Virus record (IMG/VR): IMGVR_UViG_3300025732_000070
Coordinates: 1 to 47,417 of that record
Origin: a virus
Length of the DNA stretch: 47,417 bases
Reading direction: 5' to 3' (one strand)
The notes below the pieces were generated by a model. It was not told where the DNA came from, searched no databases, and worked only from the letters and a program-made list of their open reading frames with translations. The position numbers were made by a program, and so were the translations under genes. This document shows positions 40,946-47,417 of the stretch, piece after piece (position 1 is the first letter of the stretch; each line of letters begins with the position of its first letter).

Positions 40946-43082
40946 GGGTTTGTGACAGGTCTGCCGCCATCCCCATACCGGGCTGGACTACACCAGAACT
41001 GTAGGCAACGTTTGCCCCACCGCTAGGGCCACCGCCCTGACCAAACTGTGCCGCTTCTCCAGTTTCTGAAGGCCGCATAGCCTGAGACTGCTGCACCATC
41101 TGCTCAGCGGTAGCAATTGCGTAGTTAGGGGATTCATTTAGTAGGGCGTAATTGACAGCGCCACGTACAGAGTCGGCCACAACCTTGATGATGGGCTCAA
41201 CGCCGCCCGGCTGCGGGTTGGGGTTAGCGCCCGGTGGGAGAATGCCAGACATGACGTAGGTAACAACCTGCTGTACGTACATATCAATGACGGCTTGGCG
41301 CGAATCCTCAGTCTTGTCGTATTCCTCAAAGAACTTCTGGTAGTCAATAAGACCGCCCTTAAGAAGTTCGATACCCTGCTGTACGCGGATAGTGCGCTCG
41401 CCGGGAGTGTCAAGTTCCTGTGCCACAACAATGGAGTCGGTCAGGTTTTTGGGATCAAACTCAATAAGCGAGCGGAATTCACGGCGAGAACGACGTGAAC
41501 CGGGAGCGGCAAAAAAGTAGATTGGCACATCGAGGTCGCGCATCCAGTCGTGCCACATCAGGATGATTTGCTTAACAGCCTGAGCGTGGTTGTCTACCGG
41601 CTGGCGTAGGGTTTCCTGAGACTGCTGGATAAGTTCACGCACCTGCCACGCAGCGGCGGATGCGCCAGCAACGCCGGAAGTTACCGGTGAAGGCATCATC
41701 TTGTCTAGTTGCTGTAGGTATACTTCAAGCATCTTCTCAATTGACTTAGTATCAATTGTCAGTTGCTTCAGGGTTCCGGGGTACGCTGCCGCCTCATTGG
41801 GGTCTAGTCCCGGTACTTCACCCGCTTCAACCATCTTGGGCTCACCGTCTTCAGTGCGAAGGGTTGAGCCATTGGTTAGTTCTACTACCCACCGGGGGAT
41901 TCCATTGAAAGCGGCAGCGTTAGAAGCAAGCGTAAGAAGTTGGTTAATCTGTGGGACAATACCAAAAATCTGGTTCAGGGGTGTAGAGAACTCCTGACCG
42001 TGCAGTGATACGTCCGTCTGGAAGAACGGAACTTCTACGACTGGACAGGTTGGTACACCCATGATTGTGCACCCGTGTTCACCACGCCAGATTTCTGTCG
42101 CGGTATCCACTGAACCCTGCCCAGAGATAAGGATCACCTCCTCTGTGCGGGTGAAGAAACGAATGAGCGTATATACGTCAGACGATTCCCAGTCAGAGTT
42201 AAGGGGGGCTCCCTTCGGAATGCCGCCAACAATCTGGCCCGTTTTCTTGTCAACAAATAGGCCGTAGCGATCCATGTCCTCAGCGTCGATGCCCTTGTAT
42301 TGAGCAGCGGTCATCGCCAGTTCGGAACCCGGAGCGCAATACTCGTAAGGAATTTCCTCAATGATTGCGGCCCACTTGATGCCATCATTGTCTTTTTCGC
42401 GCAGTACCATGTCGCGCGGGTATGGCTGGACAGTGAACAGTGAACGCCCAGACTCGAAATTCACCTCCATCGCACGCTTGCGACGGGCTGACCAGACATC
42501 GCCATGCTCGGCGTAGACCATCTTTCCGCCCTCTTCGTGAGGAACGGAGGCAATTAAGCCTTGCTTCTTGAGTTCTTCAACTTCTTCTTGGCTCTTGTCC
42601 GCGTACATGATGCGGTCAGGAAGGCCGAAGTTGGCGTCACGTGGGAGGGTGAGGTAGTACCCAGCCCCACCTACAGACATGGCCCAGCCCATCTGCCACT
42701 GAGCGTCACGTCCACCTGACTCAACCCACAACTGGGAGTCTAGGCGCTCCTGTGCGCCAGCCATCTTGTCTACCGTGTCAGAAATGTTGTTCTTGGTAGT
42801 AATTGGGATGACAGAAACTTCGGGGCGGTTCGATGCAATGCGCGCAGCGTAGTGCTGTGCAGCCTTAGCCGGTGCGCCAATCATGGAGCGGATGGCTAGA
42901 GAGGTCTTCTGGAAGGGCGCAGGGAGCAGGGTGCCGGTCTGGTTGCCGTCTGCAAAGTCTGCGGTTGCTTGGTTAATAAGCGAACGACGAACCTTGAGGT
43001 TCATCATTGTTTTTTCGTGCGCGTATCGGGTACGTTCTAGCAAACGTACAATACGGGAGGTAGAAAGCGAGTCATCCGTCAC
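40893..43082 (-). CDS. Portal protein
   Basis: 729 residues, close to the 725 of P22 gp1. GTG start overlapping the upstream TGA. Helical wing and stem segments: KTSLAIRSMIGAPAKAAQHY, AQWQMGWAMSVGGAGYYLTL, NQIFGIVPQINQLLTLASNA, MMPSPVTSGVAGASAAAWQV, then the Gln/Gly-rich barrel end (AEQMVQQSQAM). Follows the terminase genes, which fixes the identification. Confidence 0.8.
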   Translation of the reverse strand: MTDDSLSTSRIVRLLERTRYAHEKTMMNLKVRRSLINQATADFADGNQTGTLLPAPFQKTSLAIRSMIGAPAKAAQHYAARIASNRPEVSVIPITTKNNISDTVDKMAGAQERLDSQLWVESGGRDAQWQMGWAMSVGGAGYYLTLPRDANFGLPDRIMYADKSQEEVEELKKQGLIASVPHEEGGKMVYAEHGDVWSARRKRAMEVNFESGRSLFTVQPYPRDMVLREKDNDGIKWAAIIEEIPYEYCAPGSELAMTAAQYKGIDAEDMDRYGLFVDKKTGQIVGGIPKGAPLNSDWESSDVYTLIRFFTRTEEVILISGQGSVDTATEIWRGEHGCTIMGVPTCPVVEVPFFQTDVSLHGQEFSTPLNQIFGIVPQINQLLTLASNAAAFNGIPRWVVELTNGSTLRTEDGEPKMVEAGEVPGLDPNEAAAYPGTLKQLTIDTKSIEKMLEVYLQQLDKMMPSPVTSGVAGASAAAWQVRELIQQSQETLRQPVDNHAQAVKQIILMWHDWMRDLDVPIYFFAAPGSRRSRREFRSLIEFDPKNLTDSIVVAQELDTPGERTIRVQQGIELLKGGLIDYQKFFEEYDKTEDSRQAVIDMYVQQVVTYVMSGILPPGANPNPQPGGVEPIIKVVADSVRGAVNYALLNESPNYAIATAEQMVQQSQAMRPSETGEAAQFGQGGGPSGGANVAYSSGVVQPGMGMAADLSQTLGRREANQYLMAGAALA

Positions 43083-43330
43083 TCAGCACCGCCATGCTTG
43101 CGGGAGTGGGACTTCATACCAAAATCAGACTTGGCTTCAAACCCACAGGTTGAGCAGATAATAGCATCTTTAATGCTAATTTGTCTACTCTCTTCAACAA
43201 TTGGTGGTGCAGTCTCTACTGATTTGGCCTTTACAAAGAATTCATCCGGCCATTTCTTTTTAGGCACACACATTCGATAATGTGCGTAATCAGTCTTAAA
43301 ACGATAGCAGTTTTCACAACGGCTAGACAC
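43079..43330 (-). CDS. C2H2-type zinc-finger protein
   Basis: 83 residues. RCENCYRFKTDYAHYRMC at the start is a Cys-rich zinc motif; the C-terminus CSTCGFEAKSDFGMKSHSRKH is C-x2-C-x12-H-x3-H, a classical C2H2 finger. Lies between terminase and portal, so it may act in packaging or late regulation. Confidence 0.65.
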   Translation of the reverse strand: MSSRCENCYRFKTDYAHYRMCVPKKKWPDEFFVKAKSVETAPPIVEESRQISIKDAIICSTCGFEAKSDFGMKSHSRKHGGAE

Positions 43331-43508
43331 TGATATCTCCCCATCTCACGCCACTCTTGCGCCACTTACCAAAGGCAAATACTTCCATAATGCCCTCATG
43401 GCCATCGAGAGTGTGGTCGATGGCAAACTTTTCCTTGGGCGAAGTCTGTCCACAAGCGCAGTGGTAGCGGTAATCGCCATTCTTGTTGGGTACAGCGATG
43501 TCGTTCAT
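43323..43508 (-). CDS. Small zinc-knuckle-like protein
   Basis: 61 residues. YHCACGQ and a later DHTLDGHEG give Cys and His ligands of a C2H2-like site. ATGA-coupled to TerL and overlapping the C2H2 gene by 8 bases. Confidence 0.55.
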   Translation of the reverse strand: MNDIAVPNKNGDYRYHCACGQTSPKEKFAIDHTLDGHEGIMEVFAFGKWRKSGVRWGDISV

Positions 43509-44977
43509 ACAGCATGTCTCCGTAGCGGCTTGCCGCTGAGGGTTCTATTGGGCAGTTTTGTTACACCGCGTAGCGCCCACGACAGTTCCATGATGGCGTA
43601 ACGCCGTGCGTCCATAGCGTCAGCGTGGTGGTTTACCGGGGTCTTGGTGGAGTACCGGGTGCGGTCATTTGGGTCAGTGCGGTCTGACCAGCGGTATCCG
43701 GGGAATTCGCTAATAGAGTTTTTACATTCGGGGCTTATAGTAAGTTTGTCATTTTCCAACAGGAACGCAACCATGCCAAGGCCCTCGCCTCGGCGGTTGT
43801 CAGCACCACGAGCGGGGATACCTTGAGCCTGAAGCGTAGAGATAGCAACTGGTTCGGTCGGGTCACAAACAACAGTGCCGATTGGGTATTGGCTAAGGAA
43901 GTTGATCAATTGATCAACGCCCACCGTGCCCGGTTTGTAGAACTCGGCGTACTGATGTACATGATGATGTGAGTCCATCCCAAGGACTACGATAGCCGTA
44001 GGGTCGCCACCACCAAAGTCGATACCCGCTACCACCCGAATGCAGTCCTCAATAGGAACCCGCTGCTCCCCCACATGGCGGTGCCTATCGAACTGCGGGA
44101 ACACCAGCCCTTGTCTGGCAACGAATGCATCGTCTTCTGAGTCTGGGTAGAAGGCGTCAAACTCCTCCGGCATGCCGGTATACGCCGCACGTTCTACCGC
44201 CAGCCACGCCTCATCACGCCCCGGACGCGCTGACCAAGGGATGAATACAGCGGTGTAAGGCGTTTCGCCCTCTGCTGAAGCCATGTACAAATCATGGAAT
44301 AGGCCCGATGGCCCAAGCCTTGGGTTAGCAGTAGATAATGCAATAAACTGTCCACCAGCAGAAAGAGTAGGACGAAGAGCGGCATAGTTGGATTCTCCCC
44401 ACGGGTGAAAGGCTAACTCGTCCATCACTGCTAACTGGAATGTGTACGAAACGCCAGCATCCTCTGACGACGGCAGGGCCATGATGCGCCCACCGGAGTC
44501 AAACTCAGCGTCGTCCGTCCTCCAGTTCACAATCCCCCTCTTGGACGGAGGCAGGGAGAACCATGCCCTCCGGCACCGGGTCAACAGTTCCCGCGCTTCT
44601 CTCTGACCTACGGAGAAAAGGGCCACTCGCCACCCTGAATACATAGCGCGGTACAGCGCATACAGCACAATGGCTTCCGACATGCCTAACTGGCGTGCCT
44701 TTAGGATGATTTCGGAGTTGCCCTGTTCCCACGACTCAAACCGTTCTAACTGATGCGGCCAACCTGTGAATGGAATTAACTCAGGCTTAATGGGATCGTC
44801 AGAGAGAATACGAACTATCTTAGAGAACTCAGTGACCGAAGGAGGTTTGGCCCGAGCGGCATCACGTTTCTTAATCAGCGAAATAGCCGCCAGTACCTCT
44901 AAGGGTACGTCGGTGGTATGAAGCGGCTGTTTGGCGGTTCTAGGAATCTTGGTTCCCGGACTTCGTGAACGGATAAT
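43505..44977 (-). CDS. terL: Terminase large subunit
   Basis: About 490 residues. ATPase: KARQLGMSEAIV (the deviant Walker A seen in many phage terminases) and Walker B VMDELAF with the coupling STANPRLG. Nuclease: RNase H-like GIDFGGGDPTAIVV, VVCDPTE and NHHADAMDARR supply the metal-binding acids. Packages DNA into the prohead through the portal. The frame is open up to a TGA at 44987, but no ATG, GTG or TTG exists between it and the Walker A region. I start at the ATT at 44977 provisionally. An ATG at 44981 lies in another frame that stops after 13 codons. Confidence 0.85.
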   Translation of the reverse strand: MIRSRSPGTKIPRTAKQPLHTTDVPLEVLAAISLIKKRDAARAKPPSVTEFSKIVRILSDDPIKPELIPFTGWPHQLERFESWEQGNSEIILKARQLGMSEAIVLYALYRAMYSGWRVALFSVGQREARELLTRCRRAWFSLPPSKRGIVNWRTDDAEFDSGGRIMALPSSEDAGVSYTFQLAVMDELAFHPWGESNYAALRPTLSAGGQFIALSTANPRLGPSGLFHDLYMASAEGETPYTAVFIPWSARPGRDEAWLAVERAAYTGMPEEFDAFYPDSEDDAFVARQGLVFPQFDRHRHVGEQRVPIEDCIRVVAGIDFGGGDPTAIVVLGMDSHHHVHQYAEFYKPGTVGVDQLINFLSQYPIGTVVCDPTEPVAISTLQAQGIPARGADNRRGEGLGMVAFLLENDKLTISPECKNSISEFPGYRWSDRTDPNDRTRYSTKTPVNHHADAMDARRYAIMELSWALRGVTKLPNRTLSGKPLRRHAV

Positions 44978-44982
44978 ACATG

Positions 44983-45426
44983 TTAATCATTATTACCCGA
45001 CTTAAGCATGAGGTTAATTCTCTGCGCTTCTTGGATAAGTTCTGTTTCGTCTACCCCGTAGGTGTTAGCAATAAGCGAGATCGCCCGCACGTCCACTTCC
45101 CGCTTGTCACTAAACTCACGATGACGCTTGGCAAGGAGGGTAAGGGCTGAGACACGGGCTGCATGCGGTGCCGTTGGGTCGGTCGCGATCGCCCACCCCT
45201 CTCGAACGATGTCTTCAGCCGTTACCTCTGCCCGCTGGAATACTCGGTCACGGACTTTATCTAGTTCCCGGCTAATCCGTGGGTCTTTCATCAGCCGAGC
45301 AGCGGTTACGTCGGCGCTTCCTGCTGCATACCCGGCCCGGATAGCCGCCTGAGTCCCATTGTTATCAATAAGGTACTCTTGAACAAAGCGGGCTTGCTTC
45401 ATTGTTAACTTAGGTCGTGCTGCCAT
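44983..45426 (-). CDS. terS: Terminase small subunit (Terminase_2 type)
   Basis: 147 residues. LTMKQARFVQEYLIDNNGTQ, AAIRAGYAAGSADVTAARLM and VTAEDIVREGWAIATD are hallmarks of the family; the N-terminal HTH recognises pac/cos DNA. I start at the ATG at 45426 (ATMAARPKLT), not at 45453, because the promoter -10 lies only six bases upstream of it, which implies a leaderless message. Confidence 0.85.
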   Translation of the reverse strand: MAARPKLTMKQARFVQEYLIDNNGTQAAIRAGYAAGSADVTAARLMKDPRISRELDKVRDRVFQRAEVTAEDIVREGWAIATDPTAPHAARVSALTLLAKRHREFSDKREVDVRAISLIANTYGVDETELIQEAQRINLMLKSGNND

Positions 45427-45432
45427 GGTGAT

Positions 45433-45460
45433 AGTGTATACACAAATTATCATTTGTCAA
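45433..45460 (-). promoter_or_regulatory. TerS promoter with embedded palindromic operator
   Basis: Minus-strand TTGACA (45460-45455), 16-base spacer, TACACT (45438-45433), then six bases to the ATG. A palindrome ACAAAT-TATC-ATTTGT (45442-45457) fills the spacer and touches the -35. The transcript probably starts at or next to the ATG. Confidence 0.65.
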
Positions 45461-46247
45461 TAACATGTGAAAATAACCTAGCATAAAGTGCCTAGTCTAG
45501 AAAAATATCCTGTATTTTTTCAGGAGTCTAATTACCTAGATTACTGACTCCTGTATTTTTACGGGGCGCTATGGCGTCTAAAGCGGGCTAAAAACACGTG
45601 GGCGGCACGGCCCTAAGGGGCCTCACGAGCCCGCTTACTCGGGCGTGGTACTTAGTGCCACTGCGCCACGGAAGCGCGCTGTAGACGCTTCCTGCGGGCT
45701 TTAGGCGCGGTTCTGATTCCCTTATTGCAGTGGCAGAAAAGGTGGGGGCTGGATTTTTTGTTGCAATTTGTAGCGGGGATGTCCCCCCGCGCGGCGCCGC
45801 CGTCGCGGTCGCCCGTCTCGCCGCGGCATGCCATGACGCGCGTGTCATGTATCGCTTGTCGTGACAGACAGAACAGCGTAACCGCCTAAGCAAATTAGCA
45901 GAATCAGCCGGGAGCGAGGGGTACCGGTACGGGGTCGGGGTATGACGTCACCTGCGACCGGGCCAGCGTGCCAGAACATCCGTTCTCCAGAACATCTGTT
46001 CAGCACGTCTGTCCTATCCGTCCACTTGCATATACGTCTTATCAATTCCTAGGTGGGCGCATCGCGGATACCCTACCTAGGTATGGCATCACCAAGTATC
46101 AACAAATTGATAGCACCGCCAGAAACTATCACAACTTTAATAGAAATTGACCCTAGATATCAATTTAATGTTACACACGGCGCGGCTGGCCTGCTTAACT
46201 GTCTCCAGTGGCAATGAACACCGGACACGAACGGAAGGGACGCACGA
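45461..46247. other. Non-coding structured region upstream of TerS
   Basis: About 790 bases without a convincing gene. It contains repeated CCTAG/CTAG words (near 45479, 45492, 45535, 46049, 46077, 46153), successive hairpins at 45605-45700 (GCCCG-CTTACT-CGGGC, TGGTAC-TTA-GTGCCA, GGAAGCG...CGCTTCC), a CCTAGGT/ACCTAGG pair at 46048-46081, TATCAA-CAAA-TTGATA, and two GAAC-N4-GTTC sites. Its place before TerS suits a packaging site, origin or control region. Confidence 0.6.
45521..45553 (+). terminator. Inverted repeat followed by a T-run
   Basis: CAGGAGTC and GACTCCTG with a 17-base loop, followed by TATTTTTAC on the plus strand. May stop rightward transcription from upstream of TerS. Confidence 0.4.
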
Positions 46248-46667
46248 ATGAACGCGGTGATGGTCAAGTCTGGCGGTCGGCAACTCCCGTGGCGCTTCGG
46301 CAGCGATCAGCACAAGCGCGCGATCCAGCGTGCGGACGCAATCGCGTCTCGCTGGCAGGTGGTCGCCAAGTAGAACGCACGTTCGAGTCTGGGGCAGAAC
46401 GCTTGTTCTGACCCACTCGCGAACGGATGTTCTGTTCGGGATAAGGTATCGTTATGTTCACCGAGGGCGCATTGCGTCCGTGGGAAGTGCTGATGCGCGA
46501 TCCCATCGGGCGGCAGCCGAAGGCTCAGAATCTACCGTGGCGATTCTCCGGGCGTGCTAGCACGCTGAAGATCAACGGCGTCGAAGTTGCGCGCAAGCCG
46601 CGCACGGTGAAGAACACGCGTTCTACTAGCGTCAGGCGAACTACTGCGCCAGTAGAACGGACGTTCG
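45973..46667. promoter_or_regulatory. Seven GAAC-N4-GTTC palindromes (SOS-box-like)
   Basis: Sites with GAAC starting at 45974, 45990, 46373, 46397, 46421, 46612 and 46655, each GAAC-N4-GTTC. Flanking bases are mostly A before and T/G/A after. The first two are 16 bases apart centre to centre; sites 3-5 are 24 apart from each other. One overlaps the stop of the 46248 gene, two precede the 46454 gene and two lie inside it. The pattern equals the LexA box of Firmicutes and Actinobacteria. Confidence 0.8.
46248..46373 (+). CDS. 41-residue LPWRF-motif protein
   Basis: MNAVMVKSGGRQLPWRFGSD then QHKRAIQRADAIASRWQVVAK. AAGGGA lies upstream of the ATG. It shares the LPWRF core with the product of the next gene. 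Its stop codon overlaps a GAAC-N4-GTTC site. Unknown function; small basic protein. Confidence 0.55.
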   Translation: MNAVMVKSGGRQLPWRFGSDQHKRAIQRADAIASRWQVVAK

Positions 46668-46723
46668 ACAACAACGCCCGGCTGGAAATTTCCCGCGGAA
46701 TTCGAGCGAATCTGGCGATCTAG
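46454..46723 (+). CDS. 89-residue LPWRF-motif basic protein
   Basis: Starts MFTEGALRPWEVLMRDPIGR, has QNLPWRFSGRASTLKING, then a very basic Thr/Arg-rich part (RSTSVRRTTAPVERTFDN). Related in its first third to the 46248 product. AAGG lies nine bases before the ATG. Two GAAC-N4-GTTC sites lie inside the coding sequence. Unknown function. Confidence 0.5.
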   Translation: MFTEGALRPWEVLMRDPIGRQPKAQNLPWRFSGRASTLKINGVEVARKPRTVKNTRSTSVRRTTAPVERTFDNNARLEISRGIRANLAI

Positions 46724-46782
46724 GTATTGCACTTAGTATCGCGGCATGATTTGATCCTATTAGTGAAGGGACGGCACAAGTA

Positions 46783-47388
46783 ATGCGGGCATACCACTTC
46801 CTGCAATACGACATGACCACATCTAGTGGGGACGAACCCGCGTGGACGGTGGGGGAGACACGCACCATTCCCGCTAACCGCAAGATCATCCCGTGCGAGT
46901 ACGGCTATCACGCCTCGCCTACGCTGTTCGATGCGTTGACATACGCGCCGGGTTCTATTGCTTGTGTGGTGGAACTCGACGGCGACGTAACCCCGCACGG
47001 CAACCCGCCGGACAAGTACGCCGCACGTTCGCGGACGCTGATTGCCGCTGTTGACCTGACGGTTGCGTTGCGACTGTTCGCTGCTGACTGCGCCGAAAAA
47101 GTCCTCCCAATCTTCGAGAAGGAGCGACCAAACGACGACCGCCCACGCAAGGCGATCGAGGCAGCGCGCGCCTACGCCGGAGGCGAGATCGACGCTGCGG
47201 CGGTGGCTGCGGCGTGGGCTGCGGGGAGGGATGCGGCGATGGCTGCGGGGAGGGCTGCGAAGAGGGATGCGGCGAGGGATGCGGCGAGGGCTGCGGCGAG
47301 GGCGTGGGATGCGGCGTGGGCTGCGGAACGCGCATGGCAACGCCAGCACTTCAACGCCACTGTCCTACCGCTACTTACTGCTGAATGA
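46783..47388 (+). CDS. DUF7666-like protein with Ala-rich repeat tail
   Basis: 201 residues with GAAGGGA before the ATG. The N-terminal ~110 residues ([58 protein letters not shown]) are a known uncharacterised phage/bacterial domain, which I recall as DUF7666. The C-terminal part repeats A-A-x-A-A-W/R units ([20 protein letters not shown]) and then [15 protein letters not shown]. Function unknown. Confidence 0.65.
   Translation: MRAYHFLQYDMTTSSGDEPAWTVGETRTIPANRKIIPCEYGYHASPTLFDALTYAPGSIACVVELDGDVTPHGNPPDKYAARSRTLIAAVDLTVALRLFAADCAEKVLPIFEKERPNDDRPRKAIEAARAYAGGEIDAAAVAAAWAAGRDAAMAAGRAAKRDAARDAARAAARAWDAAWAAERAWQRQHFNATVLPLLTAE
47198..47335 (+). repeat. GC-rich repeat of 6-, 12- and 18-base units encoding an Ala helix
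   Basis: Variants of GCGGCGAGGGATGCG / GCTGCGGGGAGG follow one another in frame and encode the Ala-rich tail of the 46783 gene. Copy number is likely to vary by replication slippage. Confidence 0.75.
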
Positions 47389-47417
47389 AGTTCGTTGCTG
47401 CGAAAGGAATCTAACCG

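Noticed and set aside
45600-45710. tRNA gene
   Set aside because: GGCGCAGTGGCA on the minus strand looks like a D-arm, but no matching acceptor stem or T-arm can be folded; the hairpins are better explained as a structured control region.
46208-46411. 67-codon frame starting at 46208
   Set aside because: The overlapping 41-codon frame from 46248 has a better ribosome-binding site and shares the LPWRF motif with its neighbour.
47172-47360. Ala/Ser-rich protein on the minus strand
   Set aside because: Shadow of the Ala-repeat part of the 46783 gene.
1-47417. Circular complete genome
   Set aside because: The nuclease frame at position 1 would meet a stop about 15 codons after joining the right end and its usual C-terminus would be missing; I see no terminal overlap.

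Overview
The window holds two blocks of tailed-phage DNA that meet at a simple repeat near 13.2 kb. The left block (1-13.3 kb) is GC-rich and looks like the early and lysogeny part of a temperate phage: a recombination operon on the minus strand (Cas4-like/DUF2800 nuclease cut by the window edge, Sak4-like ATPase, zinc-motif protein), a CI-like repressor facing a Cro-like gene, a tyrosine integrase carrying its own tRNA-Thr-type attP, a collapsed Dam methylase, and a lambda-like replication module (MazG-like protein, O-like initiator with iterons, DnaB helicase) followed by tightly coupled small genes. It has no virion genes.

The right block (13.3-47.4 kb) is less GC-rich and looks like a short-tailed (podovirus-like) phage. 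Rightward genes at 13.3-22.95 kb encode nucleotide metabolism (two deaminases), a second DnaB helicase, a second PD-(D/E)XK nuclease, endonuclease VII, an HNH enzyme, zinc-ribbon proteins, an M23 endolysin, a possible holin and a metallophosphoesterase. A hairpin at 22.96 kb separates them from leftward late genes (23.06-45.43 kb): TerS, TerL, portal, large virion proteins, scaffold, major capsid, decoration-like proteins, neck/adaptor and tail/fibre proteins. No tape-measure, sheath or tube gene is recognisable, which fits a short tail.

Upstream of TerS lies about 0.8 kb of structured non-coding DNA, then a small rightward GC-rich cluster (46.2-47.4 kb). That region holds seven GAAC-N4-GTTC palindromes, the LexA/SOS-box pattern of Gram-positive bacteria. 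With a probably leaderless TerS transcript and an Rpf/transglycosylase-like protein, this suggests, without proving, an actinobacterial host for the right block. The left block's host cannot be set from sequence alone; it is a GC-rich bacterium with a tRNA-Thr(CGT) whose 3' half matches the att core.

Two DnaB helicases, two unrelated nuclease modules, different base composition and different strand layout on the two sides of a 20-unit GGTCGN repeat make an assembly chimera, or a real phage-phage fusion, the main question about this window. Most genes are translationally coupled (ATGA, TAATG, GTGA overlaps), which I used to choose many starts and to recover ten genes shorter than 60 codons.
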